This document shows, piece by piece, positions 34,852 to 44,117 of a stretch of 64,000 nt of DNA. Below the pieces are notes generated by a model that saw nothing but the letters and a program-made list of their open reading frames with translations, was not told where the DNA came from and made no database searches. The translations under genes were made by a program, and so were the position numbers. Numbering within the stretch: position 1 is the stretch's first letter; each line of letters begins with the position of its first letter. The DNA lies in the NCBI GenBank assembly GCA_965203795.1, contig OZ241915.1, positions 992,001 to 1,056,000 on the forward strand. Reading direction: 5' to 3'. The stretch is from CBDBBY01 sp965203795 (GTDB taxonomy: Bacteria > Pseudomonadota > Alphaproteobacteria > Rhodobacterales > Rhodobacteraceae).

Positions 34852-35148
34852 GCTTAGAATCTGCCTCAGCAGCTTCCCGCCGGTCCGCGAATAGTCCCCG
34901 AACCGGCAGATGCGCGATTTCGAATCCGCGCGGGCCGCTTCCCCGATGCCAGCACTCCCGTCTCCGATCCGCTGCGATAGCCAGAATATGTCGGCATGCC
35001 GAGGGACTTGAACCCGTTTCCGCCGACGGTCGCAATATCCGCCGCAGACAAAAGCGGCGGAAATTGCTGATCCAAATTGTCCGACTTCAACGCGGATTTC
35101 TGGTAGAACGGCCGCCGCCGAGCCGTTCCCTTTTCCCGGAGGCCGAAA
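34852..35148. promoter_or_regulatory. Divergent promoter region
   Basis: 297 nt between the minus-strand SDR and the plus-strand TcuA-like gene. GGAGG at 35138-35142 is the ribosome site for GTG 35149. It must contain two outward promoters, but no confident boxes or operator could be picked by eye. Confidence 0.4.
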
Positions 35149-36636
35149 GTGGATTCTGAATATTGGGACGTGATTGTGGTCGGGGCCGGCAACGCGGCGT
35201 TCAGCGCTGCGGCTGCCGCGCGCGAGAGCGGCGCCAGCGTGATCATGCTTGAAGCGGCGCCGGAAAGCGAAGCGGGAGGCAACACCCGCTTCACGGCGGG
35301 TGCGATGCGGGTCGCTTACGACGGGCCGGACGACATCGCGAAGCTCGTGCCGGATCTTTCCGACCACGAACTCGCTACGACGGACTTCGGAACTTACAGC
35401 GAAGACGACTTCTTCTTCGATATGGCGCGGGTCACTCGCAACCGCGCAGACAGCGACCTGCTGGACGCGCTCGTGTCCGAAAGCTTCCAGACGCTGGTCT
35501 GGATGACGTCGAAAGGGGTGCGGTTCGTTCCGATCTACGGGCGGCAGGCATTCAAGGTCGATGGCAAGTTCAAGTTCTGGGGCGGCTTGACCGTCGAGAC
35601 GGTCGGCGGCGGGCCGGGACTCGTGGATGCTTGGACCAGGCATGCGAAGTCCTCAGGCGTGCGGCTTCTTTACGGCGCGCGCGTCCAAGGTTTGGCACAG
35701 GCCGGACGCCGCGTCGTCGGCGTCGAGGCCTCGATTGATGGCGAAATCCGCAGCATCCGGGGCCGGACCGTCGTTCTTGCCTGCGGAGGATTCGAGGCCA
35801 ACGCCGAATGGCGCACGCGCTATCTCGGTCCGGGTTGGGATTTGGCGAAGGTTAGGGGAACGCGGTTCAATGCAGGGGATGGAATCAGGATCGCGCTCGA
35901 CATCGGCGCAAGCCCCTCCGGCCACTGGTCGGGCTGCCATGCGGTCGCATGGGAGCTGAACGCGCCGGAATTCGGCGATTTGGCCATCGGCGACCAGTAC
36001 CAGAAGCATTCCTATCCCTTCGGCGTCGTCGTGAACGCCGCCGGGCGGAGGTTCCTCGACGAGGGCGCGGACTTCCGCAACTACACTTATGCGAAATACG
36101 GCGCCGAAATCCTGAAGCAGCCGGGGCATTTCGCTTGGCAGGTGTTCGACGCGAAGTCGCGGCCGCTGCTTCGGGACGAGTACCGGATTCGCCAGACCAC
36201 CAAGGTCTCGGCATCCTCCCTCGCGGAGCTCGCGTCCAAGCTCGAAGGCGTGGACGGCGATGCATTCGTCGAGGAAATCAACGAATTCAACGCCGCGGTC
36301 GACCTGCGCGTGGAATTCAATGCGAGCGTCAAGGACGCCCGCCGGACGCGCGGCCTAGCGATCGACAAGTCCAACTGGGCCAATCCGATCGACGCTCCTC
36401 CGTTCGAGGCCTACGCGGTGACCTGCGGCGTAACCTTCACGTTCGGCGGCCTGAGGATCAATGATCGGACCGAGGTGCTCGACATAGGCCACACGCCGAT
36501 TCCCGGCCTCTTCGCAGCAGGCGAAATCGTCGGCGGGCTGTTCTACTTCAATTATCCCGGGGGCACGGGTCTGACCTCGGGAGCCGTGTTTGGAAGGCGG
36601 GCAGGGCGGAACGCGGCGGCGCTGGCGCGCGCATGA
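35149..36636 (+). CDS. FAD-dependent oxidoreductase, TcuA/fumarate-reductase type
   Basis: 495 aa, GTG start with GGAGG six nt upstream. The FAD-binding motif VVGAGNAAFSAAAAARESG and ESEAGGNTRFTAGAMR match tricarballylate dehydrogenase (TcuA)-like flavoproteins of the FAD_binding_2 family. The C-terminal GGLRINDRTEV and GLFAAGEIVGGLFYFNYPGGTGLTSG are typical. It dehydrogenates a carboxylate or related substrate that I cannot name. First gene of the plus-strand cluster; the MttB-like gene begins 165 nt later. Confidence 0.85.
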   Translation: MDSEYWDVIVVGAGNAAFSAAAAARESGASVIMLEAAPESEAGGNTRFTAGAMRVAYDGPDDIAKLVPDLSDHELATTDFGTYSEDDFFFDMARVTRNRADSDLLDALVSESFQTLVWMTSKGVRFVPIYGRQAFKVDGKFKFWGGLTVETVGGGPGLVDAWTRHAKSSGVRLLYGARVQGLAQAGRRVVGVEASIDGEIRSIRGRTVVLACGGFEANAEWRTRYLGPGWDLAKVRGTRFNAGDGIRIALDIGASPSGHWSGCHAVAWELNAPEFGDLAIGDQYQKHSYPFGVVVNAAGRRFLDEGADFRNYTYAKYGAEILKQPGHFAWQVFDAKSRPLLRDEYRIRQTTKVSASSLAELASKLEGVDGDAFVEEINEFNAAVDLRVEFNASVKDARRTRGLAIDKSNWANPIDAPPFEAYAVTCGVTFTFGGLRINDRTEVLDIGHTPIPGLFAAGEIVGGLFYFNYPGGTGLTSGAVFGRRAGRNAAALARA

Positions 36637-36801
36637 ACCGCACGCGGCGTGGCATGCAGGAAGTCTACCGCGTTCATCGGGGCCGAACGGGCGCTCGCAG
36701 CGGAAACTTTCCCTCGCGATGTCGTTTTCCCGATACAACGGCGCGCGCGGGTTGTTAGAAGCCGTGCGGACTGACGGTCATTCGATGGCGGCATTGCCGG
36801 A

Positions 36802-38334
36802 ATGAGAAGCAGGCGCGGGCGCAGGGCGCGCAGCGAGAATTCGGCGAAGGACGCCGACGCCGCCGCGGTATGGCCGGGCGTGGAAGGGGGCCGTTACGCG
36901 CCGCTTTCCGAGCGAGAGGTGCTTGCGGTTCGAGAGGCCGCGCTTGAGCTGCTCGAATCGCTAGGGCTCAGCCAGCCGACGCCGTCGCTGGTCGAGCATG
37001 TGACATCGGCAGGTGGCGCCCTCGGCGATGACGGCCGCCTTCGGTTTCCGAGAACTCTGGTCGAGGAAGCCATCCGGAACGCCCGGAGGGAGGTGGTTCT
37101 GCACGGCCGCGACGGCAGCACGCGTCTGCATTTGCGCGGTCGGCGTATCCATACCAGTTCCGGCGGCGGAGCGCCGAACGTCGTCGATCTCGAATCCGGC
37201 GAGTACCGCCCCGGAACGCTGCACGATTTGTACGGTGCTGCCCGAATCTGCGATGCGATGGAGAACATCCACCATTTCAGCCGCTCTGTCATCGCGGGAG
37301 ATGCGCGCTCGAATCGCGAGCTCGACGTGAACACCGCCTATGCCTGCCTCGCCGGAACGTCGAAGCCTGTGGCCATGAGCATCACGGAAGCGTCTCATGT
37401 GCCGGATATCGCCAAGCTGTGCTACGCGCTCGCCGGAGGCGAAGACGAATTCCGGAAGCGGCCGTTCCTGACGGTGCTCGCCTGCCATGTCGTTCCGCCG
37501 ATGCGGTTTGCGGAGGATTCTTGCGACGTGGCGGCGGCGGCGGTGCGCGCCGGGTTCCCGGTCCAGTTGATATCGGCGGGGCAGGCGGGAGCGACCAGCC
37601 CGGCGACCATTGCGGGCTCGCTGGCGCAGGCGATTGCGGAATCGCTTGCCGGCATCGTTTACGTGCAGCTTGTGGAAGCCGATTCGCAGGCGATCTTCGC
37701 GCCCAAGCCGCTCGTGGCCGACCTCAGGACGGGAGCGATGTGCGGCGGTGGTGGCGAGCAGGCGGTGCTGATGGCTGCGGCCGCGCAGATGGGCCGACAC
37801 TTCGACTTTCCCACGTCCTCCATCGCGGGCATCACGGATGCGAAGCTTCCGGACGCGCAGCACGGCGCCGAGAAGTCGCTTGCCGTGGCGCTGGCCGCCC
37901 ACGCGGGATCGAATTTGATCACGCAGGCATGCGGCATGCAGGCAAGCCTGCTGGGCGTATCCTTCGAAGGATATGTCGCGGACAACGAAATGCTGGGAAA
38001 CATCCTCCGGTCCGTGCGCGGCGTGGAAGTAACCGCCGAGAACATTGCGACCGGCGTGATCGCGGAAGTGTGCCATGGGGAGGGCCATTACCTGGGGCAC
38101 GGCCAGACGCTGGAGCGGATGAAGTCCGACTATGTCTATCCGGAACTGAGCGACCGGAGCACGCCCGAGGAATGGAGCAGATCCGGCAGCCGCACAATGC
38201 GGACGCTGGCGAAGGAAAGGGCGAAGCAGCTGCTTTCGGAGCACTTTCCGAGCTACATCCCCGACGACGCCGACCGGCGGATCCGCAGCAGATTCGATAT
38301 CATGCTGCCGCGCGAAGCCATGCATCCGGGCTGA
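36802..38334 (+). CDS. Trimethylamine methyltransferase (MttB) family protein, non-pyrrolysine type
   Basis: 510 aa. The MttB-family TIM-barrel is recognisable from LSEREVLAVREAALELLESLG through SSGGGAPNVVD to DAQHGAEKSLAVALAAHAG and MLGNILRSVRGVEV. There is no in-frame TAG, so it belongs to the pyrrolysine-free branch that demethylates glycine betaine and other quaternary amines by passing a methyl group to a corrinoid protein. No corrinoid protein or reactivase gene is in the window. Its stop overlaps the aminotransferase ATG (TGATG). Confidence 0.87.
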   Translation: MRSRRGRRARSENSAKDADAAAVWPGVEGGRYAPLSEREVLAVREAALELLESLGLSQPTPSLVEHVTSAGGALGDDGRLRFPRTLVEEAIRNARREVVLHGRDGSTRLHLRGRRIHTSSGGGAPNVVDLESGEYRPGTLHDLYGAARICDAMENIHHFSRSVIAGDARSNRELDVNTAYACLAGTSKPVAMSITEASHVPDIAKLCYALAGGEDEFRKRPFLTVLACHVVPPMRFAEDSCDVAAAAVRAGFPVQLISAGQAGATSPATIAGSLAQAIAESLAGIVYVQLVEADSQAIFAPKPLVADLRTGAMCGGGGEQAVLMAAAAQMGRHFDFPTSSIAGITDAKLPDAQHGAEKSLAVALAAHAGSNLITQACGMQASLLGVSFEGYVADNEMLGNILRSVRGVEVTAENIATGVIAEVCHGEGHYLGHGQTLERMKSDYVYPELSDRSTPEEWSRSGSRTMRTLAKERAKQLLSEHFPSYIPDDADRRIRSRFDIMLPREAMHPG

Positions 38335-39668
38335 TGGGCCGAAACCAACAGGACAGCGCCGAGCTTTACCGAGCCGCGGTCGCGTGCATGCCCGGCGGCG
38401 TGAGCCATGAACTCCGCTACCGAAAGCCGCATCCCGCGTACGTCGCGAGGGCGAGCGGCCCCTTCAAGTGGGACATGGATGGGCGGCGCATCATCGACTT
38501 CAAGATGGGATCGGCAAGCCAGCTACTGGGGCATTGCCACCCGGACATCGTCGGAGCGGTCCGCAAGCAGGCGGAAGCGAACATCTTCGCGTCCGACTGC
38601 CACCTGCTCGAAATCGAATGGGCGGAGGCCGTGAACTCCCTGTACCCGTCCGCCGATCTCACCAGATTCACGGGATCCGGAACCGAAGCGAACGCGCTCG
38701 CCGTCATGCTTGGACGCGCCTACACCGGCCGCGACCATCTGGTGCGCGTGGACGGGCATTACCACGGCTGGAACGATGCGCTGTCCAAGGGCGCGAAGGC
38801 GGGACTCGGCGTGCCCGTTTCCCTTGGCGTTCCATCGGCGGTGGCAGCGCTCACGAGGGTGGTTCCGGCGAGCCTTGCCGCTGTCAGCGATGCGTTGTCG
38901 GACGGTCAGGTCGGGACGATCATCCTTGAGGCCTCCGGCGCGAATTACGGCTCCGTTCCGCTTCCGCCGGGATTTCTCGCGGGCGTTCGCAAGCTTTCGG
39001 CGGACGCCGGGGCGGTTCTGGTCTTCGACGAGGTCATCACCGGATTCAGATGGTCGCCGGGCGGGCTTCAGGCCCGGGAAGGAATCGTTCCCGACCTCAC
39101 GACCCTTGCGAAGGTTCTCACAGGCGGGCTGCCCGGAGGCGCTGTGGCCGGACGCGCGGACATCATGGCACTTCTTGATCCCGGAGAGACGCGCTGCGGG
39201 CGTTCGCCGCCCGTGAGCCACAAGGGCACGTTCAATTCCTCGCCGCTGGTCGCGGCAGGGGCGCTCGCGGCTATCAACCGCCTCCGGACCGGCGAACCGC
39301 AGGCAAAGGCGGACGCGATGGCGGAACGCCTCCGCGAGGGTCTCCGAGGCATCTTTCGGGACAGGGGCATCGCAGGCACGGCATATGGGGACAGTTCGAC
39401 GTTCCACATGTTTTTCGGACGCGTCGACGGCCCCGTGTGCTCGCTTCCGCCGGAGCGGATTCGCGGCGTCAGTCCGGATTTGGTCGCGTCGCTTCGCCGG
39501 TCGCTGTTCGAAAGCGGGGTGGATTTGATGAGCTATTTGTCAGGGGTCACCTCCGCGGCCCACGACGAGGATGTGATCGACGAGGCGCTCGTCGCGTTCG
39601 ACCGCGCGTTCTGCGCGTTGCAGAAATCCGGCGTCTTGGAAAGCGCGCTTGAAGGAGGCGATTCATGA
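38334..39668 (+). CDS. Class III aminotransferase (glutamate-1-semialdehyde aminomutase-like)
   Basis: 444 aa PLP enzyme. MPGGVSH near the N-terminus, FTGSGTEANALAVMLGRAYTGRDHLVRVDGHYHGWND, VFDEVITGFRW and the PLP lysine in TTLAKVLTGGLPGGAVAGR are intact. The fold group is that of HemL, but tetrapyrrole synthesis is unlikely here because the gene is coupled to MttB-like and dimethylglycine-dehydrogenase-like genes. It more likely removes an amino group released by their demethylation steps. Overlaps the next gene by 4 nt. Confidence 0.87.
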   Translation: MGRNQQDSAELYRAAVACMPGGVSHELRYRKPHPAYVARASGPFKWDMDGRRIIDFKMGSASQLLGHCHPDIVGAVRKQAEANIFASDCHLLEIEWAEAVNSLYPSADLTRFTGSGTEANALAVMLGRAYTGRDHLVRVDGHYHGWNDALSKGAKAGLGVPVSLGVPSAVAALTRVVPASLAAVSDALSDGQVGTIILEASGANYGSVPLPPGFLAGVRKLSADAGAVLVFDEVITGFRWSPGGLQAREGIVPDLTTLAKVLTGGLPGGAVAGRADIMALLDPGETRCGRSPPVSHKGTFNSSPLVAAGALAAINRLRTGEPQAKADAMAERLREGLRGIFRDRGIAGTAYGDSSTFHMFFGRVDGPVCSLPPERIRGVSPDLVASLRRSLFESGVDLMSYLSGVTSAAHDEDVIDEALVAFDRAFCALQKSGVLESALEGGDS

Positions 39669-42067
39669 TCCGCGCCCGGGCAGCGGTCATCGGCGGCGGG
39701 ATCATGGGCGTTTCGGTCCTCTACCATCTCGCCAGGAAGGGGTGGAAAGACCTCTTGCTCCTCGAGAAGGCCGAATTGACTTCCGGCTCCACTTGGCACG
39801 CCGCCGGCCAGATCACCCACGCCGTCGGATCTCGCGTGATGGGGTGGATCAACGCGGCGAGCATTGAAACCTACCTCGCCGCCGAAGCGGAATCCGGAAT
39901 GAGCGCAGGCTGGCACCCGTGCGGGAGCCTGCGGATTGCGAGAGACGCGGACGAAGTCGACTGGCTCAAATCAATGCTGGCGAACGGCCTGCATCACGGC
40001 TTTCCCATGGAACTGGTCGGGCCGAAGGCGCTGGCGGATATCCATCCGCTCTACAAGCCGGACGGGATCCTGGCTGCCCTTCACACGCCCGAGGACGGGC
40101 ATGTCGACCCGTCGGGCGCAACGAACGCCATGGCCGCGGCTGCGCGCACGCGCGGCGCCGAGATCATGCGGCGGAACAGGGTTTGCGGCGCCGAACAGCG
40201 GGATTCGGAATGGCTGCTCCGGACCGAAGGCGGCGATGTCTCCGCCGAGCATGTGGTCATTGCTGCGGGCGCTCACGCGAACCAGGTTGCCAGATGGTTC
40301 GGGCTTGAAATCCCGTCGGTCAATTGCCTGCACCATTACTTCGTCACCGAGGCCGTGCCCGAGCTCGCGGACAGGAAAGAGGAGCTGCCCGTCGTCCGCG
40401 ACAACGCGTACGAGGGCTACATCCGGCAGGAGCAGAAATCGGCGCTCATCGGCGTGTTCGAGAACAGCAACGCTCCGGTGGCCTGGGAGGACGGGGGTCC
40501 GTGGGAAGCGGAGAACGAGCTCTTCGAGGCCGATTACGACGCGGTCGGCGGGTTCCTTGAGATCGCGATGGGCTGCATGCCGAGCCTGGCGGATCTCGGC
40601 ATCCGAAGGGTCGTGCGGGGAATTCTGCCGCATACTCCCGACGGCGGAATGCTGGTGGGCCCGTCCGGCGTTCCGGGCGTATGGCTGGCATGCGGATCGT
40701 CCATCGGCATCGCCTGGGGCGGAGGCGCAGGCGGGCTGCTCGCGGACCTGATGGTTGACGGATGCGCCGACCAGTCGACCCGCGGCCTTGATCCGCGCCG
40801 CTACGGGACCTACGCGACGCGCGAATACGCGCTCGTGAAATCCAAGGAGGACTTCGAGGTCCGGCACCAGACGCCCGTGCCGGGATTCCAGCGGCATGCC
40901 GGGCGGCCTTGGCGGACGCATCCGGTGCACGGAAGGCTGGCCGAAAGGGGAGCGGTGTTCGGGGAGGTCGCCGACTGGGAACGGCCGCGCTGGTTCGCGG
41001 AACGGCCGGGCGAAGCGGATTCGAACGGATGGCGCAGGCAGCGCTGGCACCGCGCCGCCTGCGAAGAGGCGACAGCCGTGCGCGAGCGCGCGGGCGTGAT
41101 CGATCTCTCGGCGTTCGCGCAGTTCGAAATCTCCGGACAGGACGCGCCAAGCTTCCTGGAGCGCCTGTCTGCCAACCGGCTTCCGAGGGCCGTCGGGCGA
41201 ATCGCGCTCTGCCACTTCCTGAACGACGCGGGCCGGTTCGAGGCGGAACTCACGCTGGCGCGAATCGAAGGCCGAAAATATCTGACCGGCTCGCCGATTC
41301 TCAGGCAGGCAGCGGACCTGCAATGGCTTCGCGAGCATGTCCGTTCGGGCGAGGACGTGTCCATCCGCGACCTTACCGACAGCTGGGGCCTGCTGGCCCT
41401 GAGCGGACCGGCGTCGCGGGCGATCATGTCGCGGGCGACCAACGAGGACCTGTCCAGCGAAGCGTTCCCGTGGATGTCCGGACGCGCGATCCAGGTGTTC
41501 GGGGTCGAGGTGGTCGCGCTGCGGATGAGTTTCACAGGCGAACTCGGATGGGAATTGCACATGCCGCTTGAGCGCTTGGCGGAAGTCTACGACGGCCTGC
41601 TCGACGCCGGTGCCGCCCATGGGCTGCGCGACTTGGGCGGGCATGCGTTCAATTCGCTCAGGCTGGAAAAGGCCTACAGGGCGTCGTCCGAACTCACGCC
41701 GGACATCGGCATGGTCGAGGCCGGCCTTCTGCGCTTCTTCCGTCCGGACGCGCGGGAATTCATCGGGCGCGAGGCGACTCTGAGGACGATCAAGGAGGGA
41801 GCCTCATGGAGGCTCGCCATGCTCGAGGTCGATGCGGCCGACGCCGACTGCCACGGAGGCGAGGCGGTGCTCAGAAACGGAAACGCGATCGGGAATGTCA
41901 GTTCCGGCGGGTTCGGCCATGCCGTTGGAAAGAGCCTGGCGTTCGCGTTCGTTCCGGCGGACGCGCCCGGCGACGGCCTCTCGGTGCTTGTCCTCGGCGA
42001 GGAGCGGCAAGCGCGCGAATTGACGGAGCCCGCTTACGATCCTGCGAACCTGCGCCCGCGGTCATGA
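39665..42067 (+). CDS. Dimethylglycine/sarcosine dehydrogenase-like flavoprotein with GcvT domain
   Basis: 800 aa, two modules. Residues 1-400 form a DAO-type FAD domain (AVIGGGIMGVSVLYHLARKG; STWHAAGQITHAVG, where the His is the covalent flavin site in relatives). Residues about 430-800 form an aminomethyltransferase/GcvT-like folate domain (GVIDLSAFAQFEISG; FTGELGWELHMP; EKAYRASSELTPD). Such enzymes oxidatively remove N-methyl groups and hand the carbon to tetrahydrofolate. Start and stop overlap both neighbours (ATGA at 39665 and at 42064). Confidence 0.92.
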   Translation: MIRARAAVIGGGIMGVSVLYHLARKGWKDLLLLEKAELTSGSTWHAAGQITHAVGSRVMGWINAASIETYLAAEAESGMSAGWHPCGSLRIARDADEVDWLKSMLANGLHHGFPMELVGPKALADIHPLYKPDGILAALHTPEDGHVDPSGATNAMAAAARTRGAEIMRRNRVCGAEQRDSEWLLRTEGGDVSAEHVVIAAGAHANQVARWFGLEIPSVNCLHHYFVTEAVPELADRKEELPVVRDNAYEGYIRQEQKSALIGVFENSNAPVAWEDGGPWEAENELFEADYDAVGGFLEIAMGCMPSLADLGIRRVVRGILPHTPDGGMLVGPSGVPGVWLACGSSIGIAWGGGAGGLLADLMVDGCADQSTRGLDPRRYGTYATREYALVKSKEDFEVRHQTPVPGFQRHAGRPWRTHPVHGRLAERGAVFGEVADWERPRWFAERPGEADSNGWRRQRWHRAACEEATAVRERAGVIDLSAFAQFEISGQDAPSFLERLSANRLPRAVGRIALCHFLNDAGRFEAELTLARIEGRKYLTGSPILRQAADLQWLREHVRSGEDVSIRDLTDSWGLLALSGPASRAIMSRATNEDLSSEAFPWMSGRAIQVFGVEVVALRMSFTGELGWELHMPLERLAEVYDGLLDAGAAHGLRDLGGHAFNSLRLEKAYRASSELTPDIGMVEAGLLRFFRPDAREFIGREATLRTIKEGASWRLAMLEVDAADADCHGGEAVLRNGNAIGNVSSGGFGHAVGKSLAFAFVPADAPGDGLSVLVLGEERQARELTEPAYDPANLRPRS

Positions 42068-43743
42068 ACGGCATCAGCGGAGGGGAGGCGGTCCATCGCC
42101 AGCTACGGGCCTGCGGAGCCGGGACCGCGTTCGGCGTTCTCGGCGGATCGATGCTCGAACTCTACGACTCGATGCTCAGGGATGGAACGACCCGATACAT
42201 CGGCGCAAGGGACGAGCGCTCGGCAGGCCATATGGCTGACGCCTACGCGCGGGTAACCGGCGGCCCGGGAATTCTGCTCGCGGCCCAAGCCGGCCCCGGC
42301 GTTGCCAATTGCGTGACCCCCGTCGCGGAGGCGCATCTTGCCTACTCGCCGCTCGTGGTGGTTGCTGGCGCGATCTCGAGATCCGACCAGGGAAAGGACA
42401 CGTTCCAGGAAATCGACCAAGTCCCGCTGTTCAGTCCGATCAGCAAGATGTCGGTCATGGCCGAAGCGCCGGACGACCTTCCGGCGATGGTCCGCGAAGC
42501 CGTTCGCATGGCGATGTCGGGCCGCCGCGGCCCGGCGGTGCTGCATGTGCCCAGGGACCTGTTCAGCGCGGAGATCGACCCTTCTCTGATCGAGCCGTTT
42601 GAATTGCCGCCCGCGAAAGGGCCCTCAGCGCAGGATGCCGCCGCCGCGGCCCGGATGCTCGCGTCGTGCGAGCGGCCGGTGATCGTAAGCGGCGGCGGGG
42701 TCAAATGGGCTGGCGCTTCCTCGGACCTCGCGCGCCTTGCAGAGCGTCTCGAAGCGCCGGTGGTTGCATCCGTCGGCCACGCCGACGCAATGCGGCACGG
42801 GCATCCCCTGTTCGCCGGCCAAATCGGGCCGCGCGGCAACCGGGTGGCCAACCTGCTCTTGCGGAAAGCCGACACGATCCTGGCGCTCGGGACCCGGCTC
42901 GGATTCAATTCGACCTTGCTGGCAAAAGACTGCATCGACGAGAAGGCCCGGATCATCCAGATCGACATCGAACCGGCAGCGGTCGGACGCTACTACCCGG
43001 TCGCCCTCGGCATGGCGGCGGATACCGGCGCGGCCGTGCGAGCGATCCTGGCGGAGCTCTCCGGCCATTCAGGCCGCAGGAATGGCTGGACGGCGCGGTT
43101 CCGGAAAGAGCTGGACTCCCTCTCTTGGGAGCGGGAGGCGGAAGCGTCGGATGATGCGATGCCGATGCTTCCGACGAGGGCGGTCGCCGAAATCAGGAAG
43201 GCGCTTCCGGAAAACGCGATCGTCGCCTTGGACACCGGCAACAGCTGCGTGCAGGCGGCGGACCGTCTGGCCCATTACCAGTGCCCGGGCCTAATCACGC
43301 CGCTGGATTTCGGGCTGGTCGGCTTCGGATACGCCGCGGCGCTCGGTGCCCAGGCCGCCGCTCCCGATCGCCCGGTGGTCGCCGTTCTTGGAGACGGCGG
43401 GTTCGGCTACGCCATGGCCGAGGTCATGACCGCCGTTCAATACGGGCTTCCGGTGGTCGCCGTAGTGCTGGACAACAGGGCCTGGGGCGCCGAGAAGGCC
43501 TATCAGATGGAGTATTTCAGCGGCCGGGTTTTCGGTGCCGACATCGAGAATCCCGGCTTCGACCGCTACGCGGAGCTGTGCGGGGCTTTCGGCAAACGGG
43601 CTTCCGCTCCGGGACAGCTGGAATCGGCGCTCCGCGAGGCGCTTTCGAGCGGCCAGCCGGCCGTGCTGCATGTCGACATTGATCCCTCGGCGATCCGGCC
43701 GCTTCGAAAGGATCTGTTCGCGTCGGCTACGGACTCGGCCTGA
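42064..43743 (+). CDS. Thiamine-diphosphate enzyme, Xsc-like (sulfoacetaldehyde acetyltransferase/acetolactate synthase family)
   Basis: 559 aa in the usual three-domain ThDP layout. The ThDP glutamate is in GARDERSAGHMADAYAR, the cofactor motif GDGGFGYAMAEVMTAVQYGLPVVAVVLDN is intact. Segments TFQEIDQ, HVPRDLF, RIIQIDIEPAAVG and especially NRAWGAEK resemble Xsc (FQEVEQ, VPRDMF, IQVDVKPERIG, YQWGAEK) more than acetolactate synthase. Xsc cleaves sulfoacetaldehyde to sulfite and acetyl phosphate. Substrate here is inferred only. Last gene of the coupled cluster. Confidence 0.85.
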   Translation: MNGISGGEAVHRQLRACGAGTAFGVLGGSMLELYDSMLRDGTTRYIGARDERSAGHMADAYARVTGGPGILLAAQAGPGVANCVTPVAEAHLAYSPLVVVAGAISRSDQGKDTFQEIDQVPLFSPISKMSVMAEAPDDLPAMVREAVRMAMSGRRGPAVLHVPRDLFSAEIDPSLIEPFELPPAKGPSAQDAAAAARMLASCERPVIVSGGGVKWAGASSDLARLAERLEAPVVASVGHADAMRHGHPLFAGQIGPRGNRVANLLLRKADTILALGTRLGFNSTLLAKDCIDEKARIIQIDIEPAAVGRYYPVALGMAADTGAAVRAILAELSGHSGRRNGWTARFRKELDSLSWEREAEASDDAMPMLPTRAVAEIRKALPENAIVALDTGNSCVQAADRLAHYQCPGLITPLDFGLVGFGYAAALGAQAAAPDRPVVAVLGDGGFGYAMAEVMTAVQYGLPVVAVVLDNRAWGAEKAYQMEYFSGRVFGADIENPGFDRYAELCGAFGKRASAPGQLESALREALSSGQPAVLHVDIDPSAIRPLRKDLFASATDSA

Positions 43744-43803
43744 AACCAGGGAGATTCGACCCAAGACTGCATTCCAGGTTGGATGGAATGGAAGATCAGG
43801 CAT

Positions 43804-43839
43804 TGATTGCGTTGCAATCACCAGCTGATCTGCTACCAT
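43804..43839 (+). promoter_or_regulatory. Inverted-repeat operator overlapping the fitAB-type promoter
   Basis: TGATTGC (43804-43810) and GCAATCA (43814-43820) form a perfect 7-bp inverted repeat around GTT. It overlaps a possible -35 TTGCAA (43812-43817), 16 nt before an extended -10 TGCTACCAT. This is the layout expected for autorepression by the ribbon-helix-helix antitoxin encoded 25 nt downstream. Confidence 0.55.
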
Positions 43840-43864
43840 GTCGCCAACTGATCGAGGCTCAATC

Positions 43865-44107
43865 ATGGCAAGCATTACGGTTCGAAATCTGGACGGCGAA
43901 GTGAAGTCCCGACTGCGGACGCGGGCGGCGGAGCGCGGTCGCTCAATGGAAGAAGAGGTAAGAGTGATCTTGCGCCAAGCGGTCGATCTGGAGCCCGAGC
44001 CCGAGAACTTGGCCAGTTTCATTCACGATTGCTTCGCGCCTTTCGGCGGCGTGGAACTTGAGTTCCCGCCGCGCGAGCCGATGCGCGAGCCTCCCATTTT
44101 CGGCTGA
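43865..44107 (+). CDS. FitA-like ribbon-helix-helix antitoxin
   Basis: 80 aa from ATG 43865; a start at 43838 would add nine residues. MASITVRNLDGEVKSRLRTRAAERGRSMEEEVRVIL is the standard FitA/VapB-type DNA-binding half, followed by a C-terminal toxin-binding tail (ELEFPPREP). It should bind and inhibit the PIN toxin encoded 10 nt later and repress the operon through the inverted repeat upstream. Confidence 0.9.
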   Translation: MASITVRNLDGEVKSRLRTRAAERGRSMEEEVRVILRQAVDLEPEPENLASFIHDCFAPFGGVELEFPPREPMREPPIFG

Positions 44108-44117
44108 GATTTTTTCA

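Noticed and set aside
36802..38334. Pyrrolysine-dependent trimethylamine methyltransferase
   Set aside because: No in-frame TAG in the open frame and no pyl genes in the window.
38334..39668. HemL, tetrapyrrole biosynthesis
   Set aside because: Family resemblance only; it is translationally coupled to amine-catabolism genes, which suggests another substrate.
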